Shown: positions 18,151 through 27,027, numbered from the stretch's first letter. The stretch is 64,000 bases of DNA from IMCC2047 sp041395865 (GCA_041395865.1 JAWKZQ010000006.1:95976-159975), one strand, 5' to 3'. The notes: generated by a model not told the origin, from the letters alone. Made by a program: numbers and translations.

Positions 18151-18761
18151 AAAAACTAGCTGTTTTGGGGGCTAGTGGTCATGGGAAAGTGGTGGCAGAT
18201 CTTGCAGAGGTGACCGGTTGGAATGAGGTGGTTTTTTTCGATGACTCTCATCATATGAGAATTGATGATGGACGTTGGCCTATTCTCGGTGATAGTGAGC
18301 AACTGTGTTCAACACTAGCTGAGTATGATGGAGTCATTGTTGCAATTGGAGATAACAACGTTCGATTCGCAAAGCTTGAGCTGCTCAAAGAGCTAAACGC
18401 TCCTCTTGTTTCACTGATACATCCTGGTGCGACTGTAAGTGCCTATGCACAAATTGGTGTTGGCTGCGTGGTAATGGCTGGCGCTATTATCAATATTGAC
18501 GTTGTTGTTTCTGATGGTGTCATTATTAATACTGCCTCATCGGTTGATCATGACTGCATTCTGGGAACTTGTGTTCATATTTGCCCCGGCGTAAACCTGG
18601 CTGGTTCTGTAATTATCAATGAAAGAAGTTGGATAGGTATCGGCGCCAGTGTCCGCCAGTCAATTTTTATAGGGAAAGACGTGCTTGTCGGGGCTGGTGC
18701 GGCAGTGGTGACGAACTTGCCCGACTCAGTAACAGCTGTCGGTGTGCCAGCGCGTTTTTAA
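18147..18761 (+). CDS. Sugar O/N-acetyltransferase, PglD/NeuD type
   Basis: 204 residues. An N-terminal Rossmann-like segment (LAVLGASGHGKVVADLAE) is followed by left-handed beta-helix hexapeptide repeats with the catalytic His in ASSVDHDC and HICPGVNLAGSV. PglD acetylates UDP-4-amino-sugars with acetyl-CoA. Translation is coupled to the preceding sugar transferase through the ATGA overlap. With the next gene it could make a di-N-acetylated sugar such as bacillosamine. The dehydratase (PglF-like) required for this is not in the window. Confidence 0.88.
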   Translation: MKKLAVLGASGHGKVVADLAEVTGWNEVVFFDDSHHMRIDDGRWPILGDSEQLCSTLAEYDGVIVAIGDNNVRFAKLELLKELNAPLVSLIHPGATVSAYAQIGVGCVVMAGAIINIDVVVSDGVIINTASSVDHDCILGTCVHICPGVNLAGSVIINERSWIGIGASVRQSIFIGKDVLVGAGAAVVTNLPDSVTAVGVPARF

Positions 18762-18782
18762 TGATTATTTTAGGATTTTAGC

Positions 18783-19961
18783 GTGTTGAAAACCTCTTTT
18801 TCGCCGTGGCCTTCTTTCTCTGAAGAAGAGGCAGAGGCCGTTAAGCAAGTGTTACTCTCAAATCAGGTCAATTATTGGACCGGAACCAAGTGCCGCGATT
18901 TTGAAAAGTCTTTCGCCCATTATGTTGACTGTGACTATGCCGTTGCATTGGCCAATGGAACTGTGGCGCTGGATGTTGCTTTAAAAGCTTTGGGTCTTGG
19001 TGTCGGGGATGAAGTCATTGTTACGTCCCGAACATTTTTAGCCTCTGTTTCCAGTATTGTTCTGGCTGGCGCAATCCCTGTTTTTGCGGATGTTGATAGT
19101 TACTCTCAAAATATCACACCTGCGTCGATAGAAGCTGTGTTGACGCCACGAACAAAAGCTATTGTTTGTGTTCATCTGGCTGGTTGGCCCTGTGAGATGG
19201 ATGGGATCATGGCATTGGCAGAAGAGTATAATTTATTTGTCATTGAAGATTGCGCTCAGGCGCATGGTGCTAAATATAAAAACCGCAGTGTAGGGAGCAT
19301 TGGTCATGTGGGGTGCTGGTCCTTTTGCCAGGATAAAATTATGACAACCGGCGGCGAAGGGGGCATGGTGACGACCAATGATCGTGAGCTCTGGTTAAAA
19401 ATGTGGAGCTACAAGGATCATGGGAAAAGCTGGCAGGCCATTTATGAAAAAGAACATCCGCCAGGTTTTCGCTGGTTACATGAGAGTTTTGGCACGAATT
19501 GGCGTATGACCGAAATGCAGGCGGTGATCGGTTTAATCCAAACGCAGCGCATGCCGGAGTGGCATCGGAGAAGATTGAGTCATGCTGAAAGAATCTGGGA
19601 TGTGGGTCGACAAATCAAGGGGTTAAGGGCGCCAGAGGTGCCTGAATATATTGAGCATGCTGCCTATAAGTGCTATCTGTTCGTAGAGTCAGAGACGCTA
19701 GCAGAAGGATGGAGTAGGGATCGTATTATGGAGGAAATAAATAGGGCTGGCATCCCCTGTTATTCCGGTTCCTGTTCAGAGGTTTATCTTGAGAAAGCCT
19801 TTGACGATACTGGTTGGCGACCTGAGGAGCCTTTACCAGTGGCACGAGAGCTGGGTGAAACCAGCTTAATGTTTTTGGTGCATCCAACCCTCAAAGAGGC
19901 AGAAATACAGAAAACATGTGATGTGATTGGGCTGGTGATGAAACAGGCTGTTCTTGTTTAA
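18783..19961 (+). CDS. Sugar aminotransferase, PglE/DegT family
   Basis: 392 residues, PLP-dependent. The cofactor lysine lies in WSFCQDKIMTTGGEGGM; other family landmarks are NYWTGTKCRDFEKSFA, ANGTVALDVALKAL and FVIEDCAQAHGA. It probably aminates a UDP-4-keto-6-deoxy sugar, given the adjacent PglD-type acetyltransferase. The start is GTG with AGGA eight bases before it. It is intact, unlike the WbpE-like remnant at 11.6 kb. It runs tail to tail with the dehydrogenase on the minus strand, with only 5 bases between stops. Confidence 0.9.
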   Translation: MLKTSFSPWPSFSEEEAEAVKQVLLSNQVNYWTGTKCRDFEKSFAHYVDCDYAVALANGTVALDVALKALGLGVGDEVIVTSRTFLASVSSIVLAGAIPVFADVDSYSQNITPASIEAVLTPRTKAIVCVHLAGWPCEMDGIMALAEEYNLFVIEDCAQAHGAKYKNRSVGSIGHVGCWSFCQDKIMTTGGEGGMVTTNDRELWLKMWSYKDHGKSWQAIYEKEHPPGFRWLHESFGTNWRMTEMQAVIGLIQTQRMPEWHRRRLSHAERIWDVGRQIKGLRAPEVPEYIEHAAYKCYLFVESETLAEGWSRDRIMEEINRAGIPCYSGSCSEVYLEKAFDDTGWRPEEPLPVARELGETSLMFLVHPTLKEAEIQKTCDVIGLVMKQAVLV

Positions 19962-19966
19962 TTATC

Positions 19967-21244
19967 CTACAACCGCTCGTCTACACATTCTTTTGGAAGT
20001 ACATACTTTACATCAAATAGTACAGAGTTCGGTTTGCCAAATGCACGAATACCTTCGCTGCCCAAAGTTTTGAATTGGTTATGGCCAACAGCTAGGATGA
20101 TGGCATCATAGGCCCCTGCCGATGGCGATTTCACAAGCTCAATGCCGTATTCTTCTTTGGCTTCCTCTACATCCACCCATGGGTCATACACGTCAATTTG
20201 TGCATGATACCCTTCGAGTTCAGCAATAATATCAACCACACGAGTATTGCGAAGGTCCGGGCAGTTTTCCTTAAATGCCAAGCCCATAATGAGAATCTTT
20301 GAGTCCACCACGTGGATGCGGCGTTGTGTCATGAGTTTGATGACACGCTCGGCGACATGGGCGCCCATGCCATCATTAATGCGACGACCCGCCAGGATGA
20401 CTTCGGGGTTGTAGCCGATTTCCTGCGCTTTGTGGGTCAGGTAGTAGGGGTCAACACTGATACAGTGGCCGCCGACTAACCCTGGACGGAAGGGTAGGAA
20501 ATTCCATTTTGTCCCGGCGGCTTCCAGGACTTCAAGTGTATCAATACCTAATTTATTGAAAATCAACGCCAGCTCGTTTACCAGAGCGATGTTCAGGTCG
20601 CGCTGAGTGTTTTCGATGACTTTGGCGGCTTCTGCGACTTTGATCGAGCTGGCTTTGTGGGTGCCTGCTGTAATGATGCTGGCGTACAGGCTGTCGACAT
20701 AATCGGCAATCTCGGGAGTGGAGCCGGAGGTTACTTTCAGGATTGTGGTAACTCGGTGTTCTTTGTCGCCGGGATTGATGCGTTCAGGACTGTAACCCGC
20801 ATAAAAGTCCTGGTTAAATTTAAGCCCGGATTCGCGTTCAATGATTGGAATACAGTCCTCTTCGGTGGCGCCTGGATACACCGTGGATTCATAGATGACG
20901 GTATCCCCTTTGCTGATCACGGAAGCAACCGTCTTGCTGGCGGCTTTCAGGGGGGACAGGTCCGGTTGGCGGTGTTTGTCGACCGGTGTAGGGACGGTGA
21001 CAATGTAGCAATTACATTCTGAAATATCGGCCAGTTGATTGGTAAATGACAGTTGCGGCGAGGCTTTTAGCGCTTCGGGTTCCACTTCCAGTGTGTTGTC
21101 GACCCCATCACGAAGTTCATTGATGCGTTGGCTGTTAATATCAAAACCGACAGTAGGGTAATGTTTGCCAAATTCAACAGCAAGAGGCAGCCCAACATAG
21201 CCAAGGCCAATGATCGCGATACGGGTTTGTTCCAATGTGTGCAT
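19967..21244 (-). CDS. UDP-N-acetylhexosamine 6-dehydrogenase (TviB/WbpA-like)
   Basis: NAD-dependent enzyme that oxidises C6 of a UDP-HexNAc to the uronic acid. 425 residues from the ATG at 21244, which has AGGAA upstream; a longer frame to 21268 lacks support. Visible: IAIIGLGYVGLPLA NAD site, the TVPTPVD segment, the catalytic Cys in GLVGGHCISVDPYYLTHKA and Lys/Asn in the central domain, and the UDP-binding C-terminal domain. The overall pattern is TviB-like rather than Ugd-like. It would supply the substrate for a Wbp-type pathway whose aminotransferase is broken here. Confidence 0.9.
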   Translation of the reverse strand: MHTLEQTRIAIIGLGYVGLPLAVEFGKHYPTVGFDINSQRINELRDGVDNTLEVEPEALKASPQLSFTNQLADISECNCYIVTVPTPVDKHRQPDLSPLKAASKTVASVISKGDTVIYESTVYPGATEEDCIPIIERESGLKFNQDFYAGYSPERINPGDKEHRVTTILKVTSGSTPEIADYVDSLYASIITAGTHKASSIKVAEAAKVIENTQRDLNIALVNELALIFNKLGIDTLEVLEAAGTKWNFLPFRPGLVGGHCISVDPYYLTHKAQEIGYNPEVILAGRRINDGMGAHVAERVIKLMTQRRIHVVDSKILIMGLAFKENCPDLRNTRVVDIIAELEGYHAQIDVYDPWVDVEEAKEEYGIELVKSPSAGAYDAIILAVGHNQFKTLGSEGIRAFGKPNSVLFDVKYVLPKECVDERL

Positions 21245-21362
21245 TCGTATTCCTAATTTTAGCTTCAAAAAACTGACGTAATTATAGTTTAGTTGTTGAA
21301 TGTGACAATGCGATAAGTTGAAAGGTAAAAAAAGATACTGAAATAAATTAAGGGGAGTTCTT

Positions 21363-21390
21363 ACTAGCAGGTGGGCAGGGCTATGCTAGT
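21363..21390. promoter_or_regulatory. Inverted repeat in the divergent intergenic region
   Basis: ACTAGCA (21363-21369) and TGCTAGT (21384-21390) form a 7-bp inverted repeat in the 232-base gap between the divergent dehydrogenase and membrane sugar transferase genes. It could be an operator, but there is no other evidence. Confidence 0.3.
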
Positions 21391-21476
21391 ATTACTGAAA
21401 TTTTAAGTGAGAGCATTTTGCCTGGTTCGTTTTGTTGTGAATCAGGTGCGTAAAGGATTTCGTTGGGGGTTCCCGC

Positions 21477-22883
21477 TTGGGCACGGTTCGCTTATTTAAA
21501 CATCATCTGCATACAGCGTTTGTCTGGCTTGCGGTACTGGAAGGATTACTGTTTGTTGTTTCTGTATTCATCGGGGCGTATCTACGCTTTCAGGGGGATA
21601 CGGTTTATGCCGAAGAAAGTATCGGGCCTGTTTTACCAAGAGCGCTGATCTTTGCTGCTGTGGCATTTATTTCCATGGGGGCGATGGGCCTGTATCAGCC
21701 CCATACCCGGGAAGGCTTAAGCGGTATCTGGATCCGTGCTGTGGGAGCCTTTGCCTTCATGGCTGTAGGTCTGTCTCTGATCTTCTACCTGTTCCCCGAA
21801 TTGTTACTAGGCCGCGGAGCATTGGCCCTGACTGCTGTTGTGGCGTTTTTATTCGTCGGCTTAACGCGTTTTTGCTTTCATCGTTTGGTAGACCAGGAAA
21901 AGTTAAAACGGGGCGTGCTTGTTTACGGTGCCGGGCACCGAGCTCAACTGGTGTTGAGTCGTCTGCGAAGAAAGTCTGATCGTCAGGGGTTTCGGTTTAT
22001 CGGGTTTGTGCCCGTGGGTAATGAAGAAGAGGTTGTTGATCAAAAGCTGTTGGTTCGGCTTGAGAACTCCATACATGAATATGCGGCCAATAACCCTGTC
22101 GATGAAATTCTTGTGGCGGTGGATGACCGGCGCAAAGGGCTACCTGTCGAGGACCTCTTGGAGTGCAAGCTGAGTGGCACGGATGTTCTTGATGTTGTTG
22201 ACTTTTTCGAGCGCGAAGCCGGCAAAATTATGCTTGAATTTGTTACGGCCGGATGGATGGTTTTTTCCGACGGCTTCAACAGTGGCATCGTGCGAGCAAC
22301 AACAAAACGATTGTTTGATATTTGCGCCAGCTTTGTCCTGCTAATGGCGACATGGCCAATGATGTTGTTGACGGTTATTGCGATTTGGCTGGAGGAGGGG
22401 GTTCGAGCCCCAATTGTCTACAGACAGGAGCGCGTGGGTCTGAACGGAAAAACATTTCAGGTGCTTAAGTTTCGCAGTATGCGCATTGATGCGGAGCGGG
22501 ACGGTAAAGCGGTTTGGGCCAAAAAGAATGACAGCAGGATTACCCGGGTAGGCAGTTTTATCCGGCGTTGCCGGGTTGATGAACTGCCGCAGATTATTAA
22601 TGTGCTAAAGGGTGATATGGCCTTTGTGGGACCTCGTCCCGAGCGGCCAGAATTTGTTGACCAGTTATCCAGGCGAATCCCGCATTATGCTGCCAGGCAT
22701 CAGGTGAAACCGGGGATTGCCGGTTGGGCGCAGTTAAACTATCCCTACGGGGCAAACGACGAGGATGCACGGCAGAAACTCCAGTTTGACTTGTATTATG
22801 TAAAGAATCACAGCATGTTTCTGGATTTGTTGATTTTGGTTCAGACGGTCGAGGTGGTGCTGTTTGGTAAGGGGGTACGCTAG
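21477..22883 (+). CDS. Membrane-bound polyprenyl sugar-phosphate transferase (EpsB/WbaP-like)
   Basis: 468 residues. Four N-terminal membrane helices (about 12-115), a central Rossmann-like domain (RGVLVYGAGHRAQLVLSRL), then a fifth hydrophobic segment and the catalytic bacterial sugar transferase domain with DELPQIINVLKGDMAFVGPRPERPEF and GIAGWAQLNY. It resembles the exopolysaccharide sugar transferases of exosortase-containing bacteria. A second initiating transferase beside the PglC-like one suggests two glycans or a replaced locus. The start is TTG after GGGGG; the exact N-terminus is uncertain. Confidence 0.9.
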   Translation: MGTVRLFKHHLHTAFVWLAVLEGLLFVVSVFIGAYLRFQGDTVYAEESIGPVLPRALIFAAVAFISMGAMGLYQPHTREGLSGIWIRAVGAFAFMAVGLSLIFYLFPELLLGRGALALTAVVAFLFVGLTRFCFHRLVDQEKLKRGVLVYGAGHRAQLVLSRLRRKSDRQGFRFIGFVPVGNEEEVVDQKLLVRLENSIHEYAANNPVDEILVAVDDRRKGLPVEDLLECKLSGTDVLDVVDFFEREAGKIMLEFVTAGWMVFSDGFNSGIVRATTKRLFDICASFVLLMATWPMMLLTVIAIWLEEGVRAPIVYRQERVGLNGKTFQVLKFRSMRIDAERDGKAVWAKKNDSRITRVGSFIRRCRVDELPQIINVLKGDMAFVGPRPERPEFVDQLSRRIPHYAARHQVKPGIAGWAQLNYPYGANDEDARQKLQFDLYYVKNHSMFLDLLILVQTVEVVLFGKGVR

Positions 22884-22887
22884 TTAG

Positions 22888-23271
22888 ATGTTAAAAAAGC
22901 GTATCATGCAGGCTTTTGCAAAGGCTGAGCGCGCAACGGCACCGACTCCTGAAAGGAAAGGCTGGATTGGTGTTGACCTGGATGGCACCCTGGCTCGTTA
23001 TGATGGCTGGTACGGTCCGGCTCATATTGGCGAGCCGATTCCGGCGATGCTTGAGCGAGTCAAAAACTGGCTGAATGAGGGGGTGGAGGTAAGAATCTTT
23101 ACTGCCAGGGCTTCCGTTCCTGAATATATTCCCTTTGTCACCCAGTGGCTTGAAAAACAGGGGCTGCCTGCGCTGGAAGTCACAAATGTAAAGGATTTCG
23201 CGATGATTAGCCTTTGGGATGACCGCTGTGTTCAGGTGGAAACAAACCTTGGGGAACCTAAATTTCCCTGA
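22888..23271 (+). CDS. Small HAD-like hydrolase
   Basis: 127 residues. Motif 1 WIGVDLDGTL carries the nucleophile Asp and the general acid Asp; motif 2 is IFTAR; a late WDDR segment could supply the metal-binding acids. There is no cap domain. It begins 5 bases after the sugar transferase stop, so it is likely to be co-transcribed. Substrate unknown; some similar short HAD proteins occur in phage genomes. Confidence 0.75.
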   Translation: MLKKRIMQAFAKAERATAPTPERKGWIGVDLDGTLARYDGWYGPAHIGEPIPAMLERVKNWLNEGVEVRIFTARASVPEYIPFVTQWLEKQGLPALEVTNVKDFAMISLWDDRCVQVETNLGEPKFP

Positions 23272-23463
23272 ATAGCGGCCGATTACTCCAGATAAGCGTT
23301 GCACCTAACCTTCATTTATTTTGCGTAAGGGTGTCGAAATTTATTACATGGGGCCATGCTTAACCCCTTAAATATGCTATAACTTGATGTAAATAAAAGA
23401 AAAAGTGATCGGCGGCGTAAAAATTGCGTCTAATTTTAAAGAAACGGCTGGGGAGTCAAGGGG

Positions 23464-23739
23464 ATGAGTACAGTTTTACTGATTCTGGGCATATTGAGTC
23501 TTGGAGCAGTATTAATTGCGGCTTATGTTTTTACAGTTGCTGCGCGAAATTATGTGTCTGAATCGGCAGATATCGACGATACGCTAGACGACTTTCCCAA
23601 AACACGGATTTTTGTCGAACGCTCGGGATTTGACCGGCGTGAAAATCATAACGTGATTGAATTCCCTCTCACATTAAGCAATGGCGAGGTTGTCTACAGT
23701 GACCGTCGTGCAGGTGAACGCCGGGCTGTCGGCTGCTAG
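23464..23739 (+). CDS. Small single-pass membrane protein, function unknown
   Basis: 91 residues: one N-terminal membrane helix (about 3-27), an acidic linker, then a basic tail with two RR-containing segments (DRRENHN, SDRRAGERR). It has AAGGGG upstream of ATG and its own terminator downstream, so it appears to be a single-gene unit. A similar short membrane protein with Arg-rich ending occurs in Pseudomonas, as far as I recall; no function is known to me. Confidence 0.65.
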   Translation: MSTVLLILGILSLGAVLIAAYVFTVAARNYVSESADIDDTLDDFPKTRIFVERSGFDRRENHNVIEFPLTLSNGEVVYSDRRAGERRAVGC

Positions 23740-23763
23740 GTCACCACAAACAATGTATCATTA

Positions 23764-23789
23764 GCGCCGCTTTGAAAGCGGCGTTTTTA
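23764..23789 (+). terminator. Intrinsic terminator after the small membrane protein
   Basis: GCGCCGCTT pairs with AAGCGGCG(T) around a short TGA loop, followed by TTTTTATTTTT. Confidence 0.85.
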
Positions 23790-23837
23790 TTTTTATCCTG
23801 ATTGAAAGGGAATTTGGCAGTAAGGTAGGTGTAGATT

Positions 23838-24773
23838 ATGGCGCTTATATTGATAACCGGCGGAGCTGGTTTTATCGGGTCTCATGTTGTTGAACTGTTG
23901 CTGAAAGAGGGGCACCAGGTTCGCGTGCTGGATGATCTGAGTACCGGTAAACTAAAAAACCTTCCTTTTATGGAGGCTGGTTTAGAGTTTATACAGGGAA
24001 CCATTGCGGACAAGGCGTGTGTGCAAGAGGCCTGTAAGGGCATTGATGCTGTTATTCACTTGGCCGCCCTGGTTTCAGTTCCGGCATCCATTGAGCATCC
24101 AGACCGTTCTGCGTCCACAAACCTCATCGGCTTCCATAATCTGTTGGAGGTATTGCGTTCTCAACAGTTTTCGGGACGTCTGATTTATGCATCCAGTGCC
24201 GCTGTGTACGGGGATGATGCCGGCGATTTAGCGTTGAGTGAGGATGCGGCGCCAGGCAATCTTGTCTCCCCCTATGCGCAGGATAAATACAGTAATGAAA
24301 TGTATGCCCAGTTGTATTGCAAACTCTATGGCATTGATGCGCTGGGTTTTCGTTTTTTCAATGTCTACGGTCCGCGTCAGGATCCTGCCTCTCCGTACTC
24401 CGGCGTTATTTCGATTTTTATGGACCGCGCGCGCGCTCATCAGGATATCGTGCTTTTTGGCGATGGCACGCAAACACGCGACTTTGTTTATGTCGGAGAC
24501 GTCGCAAACCTGTTGAGGCAGGCGCTGGATAGTCGCGAGCAGGGTGTTTTAAATCTGGGTACCGGTATTAGCACCCAGGTTGGGGTTTTGGCTGAGACAA
24601 TTAAACAAATCTATGCGGCAGACGTAACGGTTGAGAAACGGCCGGAACGGAAGGGTGATGTTAAACACTCATTGGCGAATTTAGAGCGCCTGGAATCGGC
24701 TTTTAACGATAAGCCCCAGACTTCTATTGCACAGGGACTGCGCGAACTCAAAAGCTGGATCGACGAGCACTGA
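23838..24773 (+). CDS. NAD-dependent sugar epimerase/dehydratase (UDP-glucose/UDP-GlcNAc 4-epimerase-like)
   Basis: 311 residues, extended SDR. ITGGAGFIGSHV binds NAD; HLAALVSVPASIEHP matches the 4-epimerase pattern; catalytic YAQDKYSNE has Tyr-x3-Lys after SSAAVYG. The sequence resembles WbpP/GalE-type epimerases of O-antigen loci, but the hexose specificity cannot be read. It is the last clear sugar gene of the locus, separated from the rest by the small membrane protein and its terminator. Confidence 0.88.
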   Translation: MALILITGGAGFIGSHVVELLLKEGHQVRVLDDLSTGKLKNLPFMEAGLEFIQGTIADKACVQEACKGIDAVIHLAALVSVPASIEHPDRSASTNLIGFHNLLEVLRSQQFSGRLIYASSAAVYGDDAGDLALSEDAAPGNLVSPYAQDKYSNEMYAQLYCKLYGIDALGFRFFNVYGPRQDPASPYSGVISIFMDRARAHQDIVLFGDGTQTRDFVYVGDVANLLRQALDSREQGVLNLGTGISTQVGVLAETIKQIYAADVTVEKRPERKGDVKHSLANLERLESAFNDKPQTSIAQGLRELKSWIDEH

Positions 24774-24795
24774 TCCTTGGGTATTCTATCCCGGT

Positions 24796-25041
24796 TCAAC
24801 TAAACAGGCTTTGCTGTTCCTTGGCACTTAAAGCGCTTAAAAAGGCTTTGAGCGTGTTTTTGTGTGCGAGTTGGATAAAATCAAGAAAGTCCTGAAGGGC
24901 GCCGCTGGCTTCATCACGGGAATGAAAAGGCCCCACGTCAGTTCCCTCACGGGTCGCAAAGTACCAAAGGTTTTCCATATGAAAAATACGTGAGGATCGA
25001 GGCGGGGGGTTGCCGCGTTCGCCTTTGCGGTTTTCTTTCAT
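24796..25041 (-). CDS. DUF6316-like small protein
   Basis: 81 residues, no membrane helix. An Arg/Gly/Pro-rich N-terminus is followed by LWYFATREGTDVGPFHSRDEASGAL. That segment recalls DUF6316-type proteins of Pseudomonas, in which WYF-TREG-GPF-SR is conserved. The C-terminal part is helical. Convergent with the epimerase gene. Function unknown. Confidence 0.6.
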   Translation of the reverse strand: MKENRKGERGNPPPRSSRIFHMENLWYFATREGTDVGPFHSRDEASGALQDFLDFIQLAHKNTLKAFLSALSAKEQQSLFS

Positions 25042-25255
25042 CTTGCCCTCTTGGTTTTATTCTTTTGGCCGTTAGCCGTACACGCCGGCGCTGGCTTCCC
25101 CGGATACCAATTGAGCGAATGTGCCAAGGCCAGTGAAACTGCTATCTGGCAAAAATACTAATCCCTTTTTTTGATAGCCTCAATAGAAAATTGGAAAGGC
25201 TGTCGAACCGGCCTGGCTTAAAAGGGTCTTTAACTCTAACGATCAGAATGGAAAA

Positions 25256-25936
25256 GTGGGCGGCGTGAAAATATTTATTGGGATGATGGCAGTTTCGATG
25301 ATGGCTTTTTCCGGTTTGAATCGAGCGGATGACGGAGTACCGCTTGAGGGCTGGACGCTGGAGCGAGATAAAGATGGGGTTCAGATATATACCCGCGATG
25401 TTAAAGATTCGCCCTATGACCAAGTGAAGGGTGTGATGCGAATCAAGACGCGTTTATCCAGTCTGGTCGCACTGGTCAAGGATACGGATGCCTGTGTAGA
25501 CTGGGCTGATCTGTGCGCCGATTCCTGGGTTCATAAATCGCTCAGCGAGACTGAGCAATATGTTTACACCCTCAATGACATACCTTGGCCGGCATCAAAC
25601 CGTGATGTACTTGCCTACGTTACCTGGGAGCAGGATCCAGATAACCTGAAAGTCACCATGCATAGCGAAGCGACCAGTGGATTGCTGAATGAAAATAAAG
25701 GTGTCGTGCGTCTTACCGAAGCAAATGCAAGCTGGATTTTCAAACCATTGGACGGCGGTCTCGTGGAGGTAACAACGTTGGCGCACATTAATCCCGGCGG
25801 GCCTTTGCCAGGCTGGATGACAAACCTTTTTCTGGTCGATTCTCCCTACAATACGCTAGTTAAAATGAGGCAAGCCGTAACCCGCCCTGAATACACGAAT
25901 GCCGAGGTTTCTTTTATAAGGGAGCCGGGGGAATAG
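25256..25936 (+). CDS. Exported START-domain lipid-binding protein
   Basis: 226 residues: N-terminal signal peptide (about 4-24, cleavage near LNRA-DDG), then a START domain recognisable by WTLERDKDGVQIYTRDV and the PWPASNRDVLAYVTWEQD segment. START domains hold a hydrophobic ligand, and bacterial periplasmic members are poorly studied. The start is GTG at 25256, with a second GTG at 25265 equally possible. Followed after 30 bases by a uracil-DNA glycosylase-like gene. Confidence 0.82.
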   Translation: MGGVKIFIGMMAVSMMAFSGLNRADDGVPLEGWTLERDKDGVQIYTRDVKDSPYDQVKGVMRIKTRLSSLVALVKDTDACVDWADLCADSWVHKSLSETEQYVYTLNDIPWPASNRDVLAYVTWEQDPDNLKVTMHSEATSGLLNENKGVVRLTEANASWIFKPLDGGLVEVTTLAHINPGGPLPGWMTNLFLVDSPYNTLVKMRQAVTRPEYTNAEVSFIREPGE

Positions 25937-25966
25937 GTTTGTAATGAAATGTCCCGGTAGCTTGTT

Positions 25967-26542
25967 ATGGCACTTGAACGGTTATTAAACGATATTCGGC
26001 ATTGCCGTATTTGCGAGGGCAGCCTGCCCCTGGAACCGCGCCCGGTGCTAAGTGCGGCGGAAACAGCAACGCTCTTAATTGTTGGCCAGGCACCCGGCAC
26101 GCGTGTTCATGAAACAGGAATTCCCTGGAATGACCCCAGTGGGGATCGTTTACGGCAGTGGTTGGAGCTTGATAAATCGGTTTTTTATGACACCCGCCGT
26201 ATAGCCATCCTGTCGATGGGGTTCTGTTATCCGGGCAAAGGGAAAAGCGGTGATTTACCGCCGCGACCTGAGTGCGCGTACCACTGGCGCGAAAAACTCC
26301 ACAGACAACTGCCCAACATTCGCCTGACCTTGCTGATTGGTCAATATGCCCAGCGATATTACCTGGCGGAACGCTTTACCAGCCTGACAGAAACGGTCAG
26401 AGCCTGGCAGGCCTTCCAGCCGGATTACATACCATTACCGCACCCGTCGCCACGGAACAATATCTGGCTTCGCCGTAATGAGTGGTTTGCGCAGGAGTTG
26501 TTGCCGGTTTTAAAAAAGCAGGTGCATCAATTAATTAAATAA
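25967..26542 (+). CDS. Uracil-DNA glycosylase family protein
   Basis: 191 residues. Motif A is GQAPGTRVHETGIPWNDPSGDRL and motif B is LPHPSPRN, the active-site segments of the UDG superfamily. CRIC near the N-terminus contains two cysteines, but the four-cysteine iron-sulfur pattern of family 4 enzymes is not complete, so this is an uncharacterised UDG-like subfamily. Enzymes of this fold remove uracil from DNA; activity of this branch is not established. Confidence 0.8.
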   Translation: MALERLLNDIRHCRICEGSLPLEPRPVLSAAETATLLIVGQAPGTRVHETGIPWNDPSGDRLRQWLELDKSVFYDTRRIAILSMGFCYPGKGKSGDLPPRPECAYHWREKLHRQLPNIRLTLLIGQYAQRYYLAERFTSLTETVRAWQAFQPDYIPLPHPSPRNNIWLRRNEWFAQELLPVLKKQVHQLIK

Positions 26543-26619
26543 TCGTTTTGCTGTTCAGCTTTGGTTCATTCTTGTCCGGGTAATCTGGCGTTACAGTCAA
26601 TACCCTAGGAGACGATAAA

Positions 26620-27027
26620 ATGAACAGGAATAAAAAACTGGTTGCATGGGTTGCCGGCTTGGGCTTAAGCCTTGCGGCTTTGTCAGCCCAGGCAGGAAAT
26701 GTAGGTTTCAGCATTACTTACAGTGACTATGATCACCATAGAAAAAGCACTTACTATTCCTATGGCCACCCTTCGTCACTCTCCGTTCATTACAGTGACC
26801 GGCCCTATCACAGCAAAAAGTATTATCGGAACGACCATCGTTACAAACGACACCACAATGATTGGTACAACTACGGCCACGATTTTGAACGTCGGCACTA
26901 TAAAAAGCACCATAAGTTAAAAGAGTATAACTATCACTCTTACAAGGATGCCTACTGGTATAACAACAATCGCAAGCATTATGGCGGTCATTTTCACGGT
27001 AATGCCTATTGCAACATCCGGCATTGA
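26620..27027 (+). CDS. Secreted Tyr- and His-rich protein, function unknown
   Basis: 135 residues. A classical signal peptide (Lys-rich start, hydrophobic core, cleavage after SAQA at 25) leaves a 110-residue mature part with 20 Tyr and 17 His, many as YY, HH or HxxH pairs, plus many Lys and Arg and a single Cys near the end. Such composition suggests metal or polyphenol/surface binding, but no domain is recognised. AGGAG lies upstream of ATG. It stands alone between the UDG-like and bolA genes. Confidence 0.75.
   Translation: MNRNKKLVAWVAGLGLSLAALSAQAGNVGFSITYSDYDHHRKSTYYSYGHPSSLSVHYSDRPYHSKKYYRNDHRYKRHHNDWYNYGHDFERRHYKKHHKLKEYNYHSYKDAYWYNNNRKHYGGHFHGNAYCNIRH

Noticed and set aside
21363..21390. 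Possible sigma-54 promoter in the divergent region
   Set aside because: The bases do not fit the GG-N10-GC spacing with TTGC; only an inverted repeat is supported.
11434..24773. Genomic island integrated at tRNA-Pro
   Set aside because: No integrase gene and no repeated tRNA 3' end were found by eye downstream, so an att-flanked island is not supported.
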